Positions 18,629 through 28,227 are shown, counted from the stretch's first letter. The stretch: DNA of 64,000 bases from Chitinophaga pinensis (GCA_945903305.1 CAMDOA010000005.1:1-64000); one strand, 5' to 3'. Numbers and translations: made by a program. Notes: generated from the sequence alone by a model not told the origin.

Positions 18629-18970
18629 TTAATTTTTAGTCTTTATTTTTTTTGATTCTGAAATTAAACTATAAGATAAATCAATCCATTCTTTAAGTTG
18701 CGAGGTGGTCAGTTTTCCGGTTACAATAATGGTGTTCCAGTGTTTTTTGTTCATGTGATAGCCCGGTTGAATACAATCAAATTGTTCGCGCAATTCAATT
18801 GCTAATTCAGGAGTGCATTTCACATTAAATTGAACCGGTTCATTATTCAAAGGAAGAAGTAAAAACATTTTCCCTGATACTTTAAAAACTAAAACATCAG
18901 GCCCAAATGGCAATGATTCTTCCACTCCCGGTTTAGCAAGACAGTAGTCACGGATTGCATCAATATTCAT
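18629..18970 (-). CDS. MmcQ/YjbR-family protein
   Basis: A small cytoplasmic protein of 113 residues with the typical YjbR start (IRDYCLAKPGVEESLPFG), the central strands FKVSGKMFLLL and VQFNVKCTPELA, and the closing HWNTIIVTGKL...LKEWIDLSYSL. The fold resembles a double-wing DNA-binding domain, and members are annotated as DNA-binding, but a biological role is not established. It is convergent with shikimate kinase. Confidence 0.9.
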   Translation of the reverse strand: MNIDAIRDYCLAKPGVEESLPFGPDVLVFKVSGKMFLLLPLNNEPVQFNVKCTPELAIELREQFDCIQPGYHMNKKHWNTIIVTGKLTTSQLKEWIDLSYSLISESKKIKTKN

Positions 18971-19040
18971 TTCAAATAAAACACTTTATTAAAAAATTAT
19001 TTCAGAAACAGGGTGAATGCAAAATTGAAAACTGTATTTT

Positions 19041-19544
19041 TTAACTGAGATAAACACCTGTTTCTTCACCAAAATCTACCGTAATGTGTTCCTGCATATT
19101 CGTTGATAACAGTAAGCCCACATAATCTGCCGATACTGGAAATTGTTTATGCTTTCTATCAATCAATACCATTACCTGCACTTTTTTAGGTTCTGATAGC
19201 ATTAACGGTTTCATGGCAAAAAATAAGGTGCGGCCGGTGTGCGCCACATCATCTACCACAATAATGGTTTTGTTTTTTAACTCAACATCCGGCATGCTGC
19301 AAATTATTTTTTCAGATACAGGATTTGTTTTAGTAATAGTTATAAAACATATTTTGATTGACAAACCGGAATTGTTTTTTAATTGTTTATATAATTTGTC
19401 TGCCAGTATATATCCGTTTTCTTTAATACCGGCAATAACTATCTCTTCATTTTCATCGCAGTTTTCAAGAATCTCAAAACTGATTCGCTCAATCTTTTTC
19501 TTAATATCAGAAGCAGAGAGCAGTGGTGTTCGGTTTTTTTCCAT
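19041..19544 (-). CDS. PyrR-type phosphoribosyltransferase
   Basis: A 167-residue type I phosphoribosyltransferase. The PRPP-binding loop is IIVVDDVAHTGRT, and the C-terminal half (MVLIDRKHKQFPVSADYVG) matches PyrR, which acts as uracil phosphoribosyltransferase and, in some phyla, as a pyrimidine attenuator protein. No pyr genes or attenuator are next to it, so a regulatory role is not supported by context. Its ATG follows the TAA of the subtilase gene with no base between, so translation is likely coupled to that gene. Confidence 0.82.
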   Translation of the reverse strand: MEKNRTPLLSASDIKKKIERISFEILENCDENEEIVIAGIKENGYILADKLYKQLKNNSGLSIKICFITITKTNPVSEKIICSMPDVELKNKTIIVVDDVAHTGRTLFFAMKPLMLSEPKKVQVMVLIDRKHKQFPVSADYVGLLLSTNMQEHITVDFGEETGVYLS

Positions 19545-21854
19545 TTATAATTTTACCAGCTTACTGACCGCCAAAATAGTTTTTCCATCTTTTAAAATAC
19601 AATAGTAAATTCCGGATGGGTAATTTTTAAAATCCACTTTATTTTGATTTTTTATTTCATGATTATTTTCTGAATCAGAAATTAATTTTTTCGAAAAAAT
19701 TTCTTGCCCATAAATATTGACAATTGTAATTATTTGTTCTGCAGTTGTGTGCGAATAAAAAATATTAAACTCATTTGCAGTGGGGTTTGGGTAAATGGTA
19801 AAATCAATTGTGCTTTTTAATTCCGCAATTCCATCAACAATGCAACTGCTGTCGTTGATCGTTGCTAATGGATTGTAGTTTAAGGCAGTTGAATCGGTGC
19901 AGCCATAAACAAGTAAAGTTTGTAAAAAATTAAAGGCATCAACTTTTCCATATCCCCATTTAATATTTGGCACCAGTGTAGTAGTGAAGCTGTCGGTGTA
20001 TGCTGATGCAAGTAAAGCATCCTTTATTTCTTTCCAATCAAGCGAAGGATATCGTTGCATATACAACCCGATTACTCCGGCAACTACCGGTGCTGCCATG
20101 CTGGTTCCGCCATCAATCAGGTGAAGACTATCAGCACTAACTTTCCAGGAACTGGCCCCACCAATAAATGTCGCTTGCATACTTAACATTAATGCGCCGA
20201 AAGTATTATTGCCTGAGGCAGAAATATCCGGTTTCATTCTGCCATCGCGAGTGGGACCAATACTGCTTGTAAAGCCCCGTTCACCAACTGTATCTGTGGT
20301 AGAATAAGTACTTCCTGTAACTTCGGTCCATGTGTTCCGGTTATTGAAATTGGCAACAGTGATTACAATTTCACTGCATTGAAAACTGCTTACAATTGTT
20401 TGTGTTTGATTCGGACTTCTGTATCGTGCAACATCCGGATAAGATGAAACCGGCGGCAAACTTACTGTTTTAATCATATCACTTGTTCCGGTATAAGTAG
20501 GTTGGCTCCAGATATCAAACTGACCGACCCCCTTGGTAATTAACCTGGAAAAGTTTGAGGCATTGTTTGTATTTATTGTAATTAATAAATGATAAGTAGT
20601 GTCAATAGTTTCTGCCTGAATACTAAAATCTGCGATCGGTGTTCCTGCCCATGTTTTTAATGTATCATTTAGCTGTGCAAAGCCGCCTGAAAAAATAAAA
20701 TCGGTTAATATGTTGTAATAATTTGTTCTTCCTAAATAAGTATATGGACTGTTTAAATCAGCACCGATAGCAAATTGCACATTATCAAACTGACTTTTGT
20801 AAGCCCATAATTCGTAAATAACATTTTGAGTAGAAGGATTAACCTTAAACCAGGTAAATGCTGAATCTGTTTCAACCGGATATTGCAGATGCAATAATCT
20901 GTTTCCCGCATTACCGGCGGCTGCAACAAATGAACGGGAACTATCAGCAACAATTAAATTTGAAATGGATAAAGCGGGTAAATCCAATCCATCATGCGAA
21001 CCATTATAGGTTCCAACACTTGCATTTATTACACAGGGTTTTCCTAAAAAAACGGCTTTTGTATAAATATAATTTACTGCATCAACGGTATTGTTTAAAA
21101 AATTTGGGCCTAAGTCAGCAGCCACAAAAATAATATCCGACTTGGGTGCAACTCCCTGATAAAGTGTATTATCAGGATCGCCACAAGCTGCTCCGGTTAC
21201 CACACTGCCATGACTGAGCGCGCTCGTGGTTGGAACATATAAACAACCGGCATTTATTGAGGCTGCATCCCATTCCTGGCCATAGTTAAACGGCATGGGT
21301 GTGCTTCCGCCAGAAGTATCAATTTGCGACCATAAATATTTTATCCGAGTGTTTCCGCTGGCATCAATAAAATCGGGATGGTAAATATCAATTTCAGTAT
21401 CAATAATCCCGATTATTACTCCGGTTCCATCATATGCTTGAGGGAGAGGTGACTGACCTTGCTTTACAGGAGTAATGTTAGCATGAATATCGGTCTGATC
21501 ATCTAAAGTATGACCAATTCCATGGCGGCCTTCAATTCTTTTTATTCCGCTGGTTTGCGATAAAATAAAAATTTTATTTACCGGAAGTGTAACAGCTGAA
21601 ATTTGATTTATTGAATATTTAAAATTTCCTCCCAGATTTTTTACCGCATTTTGAATAATAGTTTCATTGCCCTGAACAAGTAACTGAAGTAATTCATTAC
21701 TGGTTGAATTTTCAATTACATAATTACGAAGCGATAGATTTATAGTGGCTTGTTCCTGTGCGTGAATAATATTTGTAAAATGCAGAAGGAATAACAAACT
21801 AAAAAGGATTTTTCTAAGTGGAAATATGTTTGACAAGGCTGTAATTTTTATCAT
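19545..21854 (-). CDS. Subtilisin-like serine protease with T9SS type A tail
   Basis: A 769-residue secreted peptidase of family S8. After the signal peptide and a short pro-region, the triad is seen in order: Asp152 in IIGIIDTEIDIYHPDF, His215 in ALSHGSVVTGAACG, and Ser in GGTSMAAPVVAG at about 585, with the oxyanion Asn in INASVGT. A large beta-rich insert separates His and Ser. The C-terminal part has one GCTDSTALNYNP motif seen in many Bacteroidota exoproteins, then a type A sorting domain (FTIYPNPTANEFNIF). It is upstream of, and abuts, the phosphoribosyltransferase gene, an odd pairing of exoprotease and cytoplasmic enzyme. Confidence 0.92.
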   Translation of the reverse strand: MIKITALSNIFPLRKILFSLLFLLHFTNIIHAQEQATINLSLRNYVIENSTSNELLQLLVQGNETIIQNAVKNLGGNFKYSINQISAVTLPVNKIFILSQTSGIKRIEGRHGIGHTLDDQTDIHANITPVKQGQSPLPQAYDGTGVIIGIIDTEIDIYHPDFIDASGNTRIKYLWSQIDTSGGSTPMPFNYGQEWDAASINAGCLYVPTTSALSHGSVVTGAACGDPDNTLYQGVAPKSDIIFVAADLGPNFLNNTVDAVNYIYTKAVFLGKPCVINASVGTYNGSHDGLDLPALSISNLIVADSSRSFVAAAGNAGNRLLHLQYPVETDSAFTWFKVNPSTQNVIYELWAYKSQFDNVQFAIGADLNSPYTYLGRTNYYNILTDFIFSGGFAQLNDTLKTWAGTPIADFSIQAETIDTTYHLLITINTNNASNFSRLITKGVGQFDIWSQPTYTGTSDMIKTVSLPPVSSYPDVARYRSPNQTQTIVSSFQCSEIVITVANFNNRNTWTEVTGSTYSTTDTVGERGFTSSIGPTRDGRMKPDISASGNNTFGALMLSMQATFIGGASSWKVSADSLHLIDGGTSMAAPVVAGVIGLYMQRYPSLDWKEIKDALLASAYTDSFTTTLVPNIKWGYGKVDAFNFLQTLLVYGCTDSTALNYNPLATINDSSCIVDGIAELKSTIDFTIYPNPTANEFNIFYSHTTAEQIITIVNIYGQEIFSKKLISDSENNHEIKNQNKVDFKNYPSGIYYCILKDGKTILAVSKLVKL

Positions 21855-21915
21855 GGTTTGTATTTTGAAATTTTCAATGAATTAAAATTAAATTTCATTA
21901 CCGATAAATTATTTA

Positions 21916-21933
21916 ATAGTTGCGAACAACTAT
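21916..21933. promoter_or_regulatory. Perfect palindrome between divergent T9SS genes
   Basis: ATAGTTG and CAACTAT flank CGAA as a perfect 7-bp inverted repeat in the 250-base divergent region between the subtilase and the sortilin-like gene. It has no T tract and could be an operator or a hairpin; nothing identifies a regulator. Confidence 0.3.
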
Positions 21934-22050
21934 AAGCGTGCTGCCTATGTAAAAAGTCGGTTTAAATTTTTTGTTTATGAATTATTCAGCTGTGGATTTT
22001 GTCTTATTTGTAGCGGTAATAAGATGTGGAATACCGATGGAAACAATTAA

Positions 22051-22080
22051 TTTGAGCAATGTGTTTTTAAGATACATTTG
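22051..22080 (+). promoter_or_regulatory. Bacteroidota-type promoter of the sortilin-like gene
   Basis: TTTG at 22051-22054 and TACATTTG at 22073-22080 are separated by 18 bases, an excellent match to the Bacteroidota consensus TTTG-N17-20-TAnnTTTG. The ATG follows 25 bases after the -7 box, implying a short leader. Confidence 0.65.
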
Positions 22081-22104
22081 AACCTCTAAAATAAAATTTA
22101 CCAA

Positions 22105-25100
22105 ATGAATAAATTCTCTCGGTTTTTTACCACTTTAATGGTGTTATTAATTTTTTGCTTTTCTTTTTCCAATGCGCAAACAAGTTGGGTGGAGTTAATG
22201 AAAGATCCAACAGCTAATTTTTTTGATGTACAAAATGCGTTCAACCAGTACTATTATAATTATGTGCAACAACATGGTAAGGAATCAAAAGAGGAGAATG
22301 GTATTTTAAAAGTAAAGCAAAGAGAAAGTGAATTTGAGGTTCCCGGGTTCGAGCAATTTAAAAGATGGGAATGGTTTATGGCTCCGCGTGTTTCGTCAAC
22401 CGGCGAAAGGTTTGACCAGTCAATTGCATATAATGAATATGTAATTAAGGTAAAACCAATGTTAAATAATACGCGATCTACAGCATGGTCGCTTATTGGC
22501 CCAACAACTCAAATGCCTGATGGCGGCGGTTCGGGGCGCATTAACTTCATTCGGTTTATGCCCGGAAATAACAATATAATTTTTGCCGGCGCACCTGCAG
22601 GTGGTTTATGGAAATCTATTGACGGTGGATCAAATTGGACTACAAATACTGATGATCTTGCCGTTATTGGTTGTTCTGATTTAGCCATTGACCCAAATAA
22701 TACAAACATTATGTACCTGGCCACCGGCGATCAGGATGCTGGTGATACCTATTCAATTGGTTTGTTAAAATCAATTGATGGCGGAGCCACATGGAATACA
22801 ACCGGCTTAAATTATAATGTGTCGAGCCGGTTAACCGTTGCACGAATTCTTATTAATCCATCAAACACAAATATTTTAATTGCAGTTACAAATGGATATT
22901 ATGGCGGTGTTAGTGGCGGTATTTTCAGATCAACAAATGGTGGAACAAACTGGACACAGGTTGGATCAGGAGGTAATTATGAAGATGCTGAATTTAAACC
23001 CGGTGATCCAAGTGTAGTTTATGCTTGTACTGAACGGTTGTATAAAAGTACAGATGGCGGTTTAAACTTCAGTTTGGTAACCAATATTCCAACAGGAGGC
23101 GATAGAATGAAAATTGCAGTTACTCCTGCTAATGCAAATTATGTTTATGCTGTTACAGCCGATAATGCGGATTGGGGATTAGGTGCTTTTTACCAATCAA
23201 CTAATTCTGGAACAACCTTTACATCAATGAATACTACTTATGATATTCTTGGGTTTAATACCAATGGAACCGGTGGCGGCGGACAAGGTTGGTACGATTT
23301 GGCAATTGATGCTTCACCTTTAGATGCTAATGCAGTGGTTGTTGGTGGTATTCATACTTATAAATCGGCAAATGGAGGTTCAACCTGGAGCATACATGGT
23401 GCAGGATATGGTACAAATGCTAAAATTCACCCTGATATTCATGAAGTAATATTTATGCCTGGAACAAGCACCTGTTTTGTAGGTTCAGATGGTGGAGTGC
23501 ACAAAACAACTAATAACGGAAGCACCTTTTCTGATTTAAGCGATGGGTTACAAATTGCGCAGGCTTACAGATTGAGTTGTGCCGCAACTAATGCAACAAT
23601 TACCATGTCGGGCTGGCAAGATAACGGTACTAATCGTTGCATAGCAGGCGCATGGGAAGAAGTATTGGGCGGAGATGGAATGGAAACAATTATATCATGG
23701 GCATCGTCTCAAACCATGTATGCCGAATTGTATTATGGCGAAATTTATAAATCAACCAACGGAGGGAATTCATTTGGAAATAATCCTATAGTAAATTCAG
23801 GCGGAACCGCAGGAACTGAAGATGAAGATGGCGATTGGGTAACACCTTATGTACAAGACCCTGTAAATTCATCAACGCTTTATGTTGGTAAAACAAAAGT
23901 GTATAAATCAACCAACAGCGGAACATCGTGGACCGCATTGGGTGCTGTTACTCCAGGATCCGGCAAATTAAAATCGCTGGCCGTTGCTCCATCAAACACA
24001 AGTTATATCTACTGCGCTAAATCTGACAGGTTTTTTGTTTCAACCAATGGCGGAACATTATTTACAGATAGAACCGCCGGGATTCCGGTTACCTCAGGAT
24101 CAATTACCTATATTGCCATAAGCAACACTGACCCAAATAAAGTTTGGGTAAGTCTTTCAGGATACAATGCTGCAAACAAGGTAATGTATAGCAGCAATGC
24201 CGGGCAAACATGGAATAATATTTCAACCGGATTACCTAATGTGCCTGCCAATTGTGTGGTGTATGTAAATGGCAGCAGCGCAAATTCATTATACTGCGGC
24301 ACTGATATCGGAGTTTTTTATCGTGACGATAACACCGGAAACTGGATTGTGTATTCTGATGCATTACCTAATGTTGTGGTTACCGAATTAGAAATCCATT
24401 ACCCTTCAAGTAAAATTCGTGCATCAACCTACGGAAGAGGAATATGGGAATGTGATTTATATGCTGCCTCACTTTCGGCGCCCACCGCCTCATTTATATC
24501 AAGCACAATGCAAGGGTGTGCCGGCATTTCAATTCAATTTACAAGTACCAGTATTTTTGCCAATACCTATTCATGGGATTTTCAAGGTGGAACACCATCG
24601 TTTGGAATATCAAATAATGAAACCGTTGTTTATAATACTCCTGGCACTTATCCTGTAAAACTTATTGTAACAAATGCACTCGGAGTGGATTCTGTTGTTC
24701 AAACCAACTACATAATCATTGGACCGGCTATTAACGCATCAGCATCGGGAACCAATATTGTTTGTTTCTCGCAAAATAATGGAAGCGCCACAGGGGCTTT
24801 TGTTGGCGGAACTTCACCTTACACTTTTGTCTGGTCAAACGGTGCAACTACTTCAACCATTAATAACCTGGCAAGCAGCAGCTATTCATTTTCAGTTACG
24901 GATGCTTTAGGATGTCTTGCCACAGCACAAATTACCATTACACAACCTCCTGCACTTTTAGGAAATGTAGCAATTACAGCTGACGATGGAACCAACAGTG
25001 GCGCAATCAATTTAACACCAACAGGCGGTACTCCAATATACACATACATTTGGTCAACCGGCGAAACCGATCAGGATATTGCTGGTTTAGCTGCTGGTGT

Positions 25101-25428
25101 TTATACAGTAACCATAACAGATACAAAGGGATGTATTAAAGTAGTTTCAACAACAGTTTCATCAAATGTTGGCATCGATGCCATTGATGAAGTGAATAGC
25201 TGGCTCATTTATCCAAACCCAACGCATGATTGGTTAACTATTGATGCAAGCAAATTAACCATTGCCGATATCGCGTTGTATAATTTGTTAGGTCAGCTGA
25301 TTACAAAACTGAAAATGGAAAATTCTAACTCCATCCAAGTGAACCTATCGGATTTACCGGTTGGTGAATACTGGTTAAAAATTACCACTGATAAAGGAGT
25401 GGCATACCGAAAAATCATGAAGAGCTAA
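22105..25428 (+). CDS. Sortilin/BNR-repeat secreted protein with T9SS type A tail
   Basis: A 1107-residue secreted protein. After a signal peptide (LMVLLIFCFSFSNAQ) and a short lead, residues about 130-790 are BNR/VPS10-type propeller blades with the recurring motif KSTDGGxxW/F (SIDGGSNWTTN, STNGGTNWTQV, STDGGLNF, STNSGTSWTAL). A PKD domain follows at about 792-870 (ISIQFTSTSIFANTYSWDF), then two SprB-like repeats (GGTSPYTFVWSNG, GGTPIYTYIWSTG) and a type A sorting domain (WLIYPNPTHDWLTI). Such propellers occur in glycan-binding proteins and glycosidases, but no catalytic residues can be assigned here. Confidence 0.88.
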   Translation: MNKFSRFFTTLMVLLIFCFSFSNAQTSWVELMKDPTANFFDVQNAFNQYYYNYVQQHGKESKEENGILKVKQRESEFEVPGFEQFKRWEWFMAPRVSSTGERFDQSIAYNEYVIKVKPMLNNTRSTAWSLIGPTTQMPDGGGSGRINFIRFMPGNNNIIFAGAPAGGLWKSIDGGSNWTTNTDDLAVIGCSDLAIDPNNTNIMYLATGDQDAGDTYSIGLLKSIDGGATWNTTGLNYNVSSRLTVARILINPSNTNILIAVTNGYYGGVSGGIFRSTNGGTNWTQVGSGGNYEDAEFKPGDPSVVYACTERLYKSTDGGLNFSLVTNIPTGGDRMKIAVTPANANYVYAVTADNADWGLGAFYQSTNSGTTFTSMNTTYDILGFNTNGTGGGGQGWYDLAIDASPLDANAVVVGGIHTYKSANGGSTWSIHGAGYGTNAKIHPDIHEVIFMPGTSTCFVGSDGGVHKTTNNGSTFSDLSDGLQIAQAYRLSCAATNATITMSGWQDNGTNRCIAGAWEEVLGGDGMETIISWASSQTMYAELYYGEIYKSTNGGNSFGNNPIVNSGGTAGTEDEDGDWVTPYVQDPVNSSTLYVGKTKVYKSTNSGTSWTALGAVTPGSGKLKSLAVAPSNTSYIYCAKSDRFFVSTNGGTLFTDRTAGIPVTSGSITYIAISNTDPNKVWVSLSGYNAANKVMYSSNAGQTWNNISTGLPNVPANCVVYVNGSSANSLYCGTDIGVFYRDDNTGNWIVYSDALPNVVVTELEIHYPSSKIRASTYGRGIWECDLYAASLSAPTASFISSTMQGCAGISIQFTSTSIFANTYSWDFQGGTPSFGISNNETVVYNTPGTYPVKLIVTNALGVDSVVQTNYIIIGPAINASASGTNIVCFSQNNGSATGAFVGGTSPYTFVWSNGATTSTINNLASSSYSFSVTDALGCLATAQITITQPPALLGNVAITADDGTNSGAINLTPTGGTPIYTYIWSTGETDQDIAGLAAGVYTVTITDTKGCIKVVSTTVSSNVGIDAIDEVNSWLIYPNPTHDWLTIDASKLTIADIALYNLLGQLITKLKMENSNSIQVNLSDLPVGEYWLKITTDKGVAYRKIMKS

Positions 25429-25443
25429 AACTATTTTCGCCGC

Positions 25444-26439
25444 ATGAATTTATTGAGCGGTAAAAAAAGACTGATACAAATTTCTTTAGCAGTTAGCATC
25501 GTGATGCTGGCTGCTAAATTTTTTTCGTACTTTCTCACTCACTCCAACATCATTTTATCTGATGCCATGGAGAGTATTATAAATGTAGTGGCAAGTGCCT
25601 TTGCAGCTTTCAGCATTCATTTATCAGCGCAGCCAAAAGATGAAAACCATCCGTATGGTCACGGCAAAATTGAATTTCTGGCCAGTGTTACAGAAGGAAT
25701 TTTGATATTTCTTGCCGGCCTTTTCATTTTTGTAAAAGCCTGTCACAACTTTTTTTTCGAACAAACCATTCAGGCAATGGATATTGGTTTGATTATAATT
25801 TCAGCTACCGCGTTGGTAAATTTTATTCTTGGAAAAATTCTGGTGCGCGAAGGAAAAAAAACAAATTCACTTTTGCTGGTGGCAGAAGGCAAACACTTAC
25901 TAAGTGATAACCTGACCACACTTGTAGGAGTTGCCGGAATTATTGTGGTGGTTATTACCAACATGCCTGAAATCGACACCCTGTTTTCGTTAATACTTGG
26001 GTTAATCATGTTGCGAAGCGGTTATCGAATTATTCGACCATCGGTTGCCGCATTGATGGATGAAGCGGATAGTGATTTAATGAAAACTGTATCAACTCAT
26101 TTTATGAATAATCGCAAACCCGATTGGATAGATGTACACAACCTGCGCATAGTAAAATATGGTTCCGATATTCATATTGATTGTCATGTTACATTTCCGT
26201 ATTACCACAGCTTGACTGAAACACATACATTGGTCAATGATATTGAAGTCATGCTTCGCAAAAATTATCCACAGGAACTGGAAATATTTATTCATGCCGA
26301 CCCATGTATTCCGGTTGATTCGTGCATCATTTGTTTAAAACAAGATTGCTCGGTCCGACAAAATCCTTTCATTAAAAAAATGGAATGGACGCCACTTTTA
26401 TTGGCCGCAAATAAGAAACATCATTTTCATAACATATAA
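25444..26439 (+). CDS. Cation diffusion facilitator metal transporter
   Basis: A 331-residue inner-membrane exporter of divalent metals (Zn, Fe, Mn or Co type) driven by proton exchange. Six hydrophobic segments fill about 10-210; metal-site residues include ILSDAMESIIN in TM2 and the HxxxD of EGKHLLSDN in TM5, and the loop HPYGHGKIEF is typical. The cytoplasmic C-terminal domain ends in a cysteine-rich tail (CIPVDSCIICLKQDC) that probably binds metal. TM2 has E and N where the YiiP model has a second Asp, so specificity may differ. It starts 15 bases after the sortilin-like gene. Confidence 0.92.
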   Translation: MNLLSGKKRLIQISLAVSIVMLAAKFFSYFLTHSNIILSDAMESIINVVASAFAAFSIHLSAQPKDENHPYGHGKIEFLASVTEGILIFLAGLFIFVKACHNFFFEQTIQAMDIGLIIISATALVNFILGKILVREGKKTNSLLLVAEGKHLLSDNLTTLVGVAGIIVVVITNMPEIDTLFSLILGLIMLRSGYRIIRPSVAALMDEADSDLMKTVSTHFMNNRKPDWIDVHNLRIVKYGSDIHIDCHVTFPYYHSLTETHTLVNDIEVMLRKNYPQELEIFIHADPCIPVDSCIICLKQDCSVRQNPFIKKMEWTPLLLAANKKHHFHNI

Positions 26440-26542
26440 TCAGTTAATTAAAATAATTGCACTTACTTACCTAAATTTGCAAAGCCAAAAAAAATTAAAA
26501 TTTAAGTTCCTGAAAATAATTTCGTTCCCTTCAATAGTTAAT

Positions 26543-27101
26543 TTATTTTTTAAAAATATACTCCAAATGAATGGCCTTTTGAAAGTCATCATTTTGATAT
26601 CCTAAACTTTTTACAGATGGAAATCCGGCTGATGCAATATAAATATTTGCACTTCGCTGAACCATGTATTCATTTCCACCATCATTATCATATAAAATAA
26701 AATCATAAGCAGTTTCTAATTCAGTAATTTCAAGCGCAGGAACAATATTAAATTCATACGAGTTATTATAAATGGCATCTGTTACAGTACTTGTTTTACT
26801 CGACCACAGAGTTGTACTGTTATCATCCTTTATCATTGGAAAAATATCAGGAAGGCCAATAGCATCTGTATCCCAGTTGTCATCAAAATCATTGTATCGT
26901 GGAAATTCGGAGATGACAATTTTAGTGATAAGAACCTTCTCAACGGATTTCCGGATAAAGCAATCGTTGGCGGTATCCATATGGACAAACACAGGTATCA
27001 CCATCGCAATAACCTCCGTTCAGGCAACTGAATTCTTTACAGGCATCGTTTCCACAGCTGATAAAAAGTAAAGGAATCAGAAAAAGAAAAAGGAATTTCA
27101 T
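26543..27101 (-). pseudogene. EGF-like lipoprotein gene broken by a one-base frameshift
   Basis: The track lists only 26543..27004, but a better start lies at 27101: MKFLFLFLIPLLFISCGNDA, a clear lipoprotein leader, followed by an EGF-like module (CKEFSCLNGGYCDGDTCVC). That frame runs into a stop soon after PYGY, while the downstream frame continues with ANDCFIRKSVEK. Removing one base from the CC in ACCGCC near 26972 joins the two as CVCPYGYANDCF, which completes the EGF cysteine pattern, and gives an intact 185-residue protein. The rest is a beta-rich domain of unknown function. The extra base is either a real inactivating mutation or an assembly error. Confidence 0.8.
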
Positions 27102-27172
27102 ATTTTAAATTGACCGGAAATGTAAATGATTATTGTAAAATTTTTAATGTTCAAATTGAAAAAAAACTTTCA

Positions 27173-27583
27173 TCACAAGGTTCGTGTTTCACCAATCATT
27201 TTATCATACTCAATATCGTTGGCTTCCCATAACTCAAGTTTATTTCCTTCCGGGTCAAGTATATGCACGAACCTTCCATATTCAAAAACTTCAATTTCAT
27301 CACACACTGTTACCCCTTCTTTTTTTAATTCTTCAACTAACCATTCCAGATTTTCAACTCTGAAGTTGATCATAAATTCTTTTTGTGAAGGTTCAAAATA
27401 TCTTGTGTCATTCTTAAAAGTGCTCCAAACCGAAAATGCTTTTTCGCCTGTTGATTTCTTCCATTCGAAACTGGTTCCGTAACTATCCGTTTTCAAACCC
27501 AGATGAGTTGCATACCACGCACGGATATTTTCAGGATTATCGCATTTGAAAAATAATCCGCCTATGCCGGTAACTTTTTTTTT
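27173..27583 (-). CDS. VOC/glyoxalase-family protein, start uncertain
   Basis: A small cytoplasmic protein of the vicinal oxygen chelate fold. The track begins at a TTG (27496), but the same frame continues upstream with KKKVTGIGGLFFKCDNPENI, the usual N-terminus of this family (first strand and helix), up to a stop at 27608-27610. No ATG, GTG or TTG lies in that extra piece; only ATT or ATC could serve. The coordinate given is the start of the conserved part, not a proven start codon. The C-terminal half is typical (FVHILDPEGNKLELWE, with the metal-ligand-like Glu). Substrate unknown. Confidence 0.75.
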   Translation of the reverse strand, partial: KKKVTGIGGLFFKCDNPENIRAWYATHLGLKTDSYGTSFEWKKSTGEKAFSVWSTFKNDTRYFEPSQKEFMINFRVENLEWLVEELKKEGVTVCDEIEVFEYGRFVHILDPEGNKLELWEANDIEYDKMIGETRTL

Positions 27584-27654
27584 ATATTTATTTTTATTAA
27601 TTGAGATTCAAAAATAGACTTCCTCATAAAATATTTGAGTAATGTTTTCAATCG

Positions 27655-27702
27655 TCGGTTCACCTCTCCATTTATTCATTGAGAGGGGTTAGGTGTGAGG
27701 TT
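27655..27702. repeat. Short G/C-rich interspersed element (REP-like)
   Basis: CCTCTC and GAGAGG form a small hairpin followed by GGTTAGGTGTGAGGTT. Closely similar CTCTCC...GGAGAGGGGTTAGGG sequences recur between genes in many Bacteroidota genomes (recalled, not searched). It lies between the VOC gene and nuoA and is unlike the AT-rich surroundings. Confidence 0.45.
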
Positions 27703-27861
27703 AATAAGTTGCAATGTCTTTTTCTAAGTAGTATGTTTTCAGAATGAATTTCAGATTCAGATTAATACTTAAAACGAACTTGTCAAACCTGATTTTCCTC
27801 CTTGTTTTATTGATAGTGCTTACCTTATTTTGTCGCGCATAAAAAAGTGTAATTTTTTTTC

Positions 27862-28227
27862 ATGAACAGTTCTCCGGTAGATTTTTTTCCAATTGTTATT
27901 CAGTTTTTTGTGGCCGCAGGTTTTGTTGGTGTCACCATGTTTGTTACACACATTATCGGGCCGCGACTTTCGACCAAAAAAAAATTAAAACCATTTGAAA
28001 GCGGAATTGAATCTGTTGGCAATGCACGGCAACCATTTGCCATCAAGTATTTTTTAACAGCCATTCTTTTTGTATTGTTTGATGTGGAAGTAATCTTTTT
28101 ATATCCATACGCAATTAACTTTCTCGATTTAGGAATGAGCGGTTTAATCACCATGTTACTGTTCATGGGTTTGTTGTTGTGCGGTTTAATTTATGTAATC
28201 AGAAGTGGTGCGTTGGATTGGGAATAG
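27862..28227 (+). CDS. nuoA: NADH-quinone oxidoreductase subunit A
   Basis: A 121-residue membrane subunit of respiratory complex I with three hydrophobic helices. The loop KPFESGIESVG and the helix FVLFDVEVIFLYPYA with its conserved acidic residues are the family signature; this loop helps form the quinone channel at the junction of the arms. It is the first gene of an eleven-gene nuo cluster. A poor promoter-like TTG...TATTTTG is visible about 30 bases upstream of the ATG. Confidence 0.96.
   Translation: MNSSPVDFFPIVIQFFVAAGFVGVTMFVTHIIGPRLSTKKKLKPFESGIESVGNARQPFAIKYFLTAILFVLFDVEVIFLYPYAINFLDLGMSGLITMLLFMGLLLCGLIYVIRSGALDWE

Noticed and set aside
26472-26479. TAAATTTG as a plus-strand promoter
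   Set aside because: Matches TAnnTTTG, but no -33 box at the right distance and no plus-strand gene downstream before the minus-strand lipoprotein.
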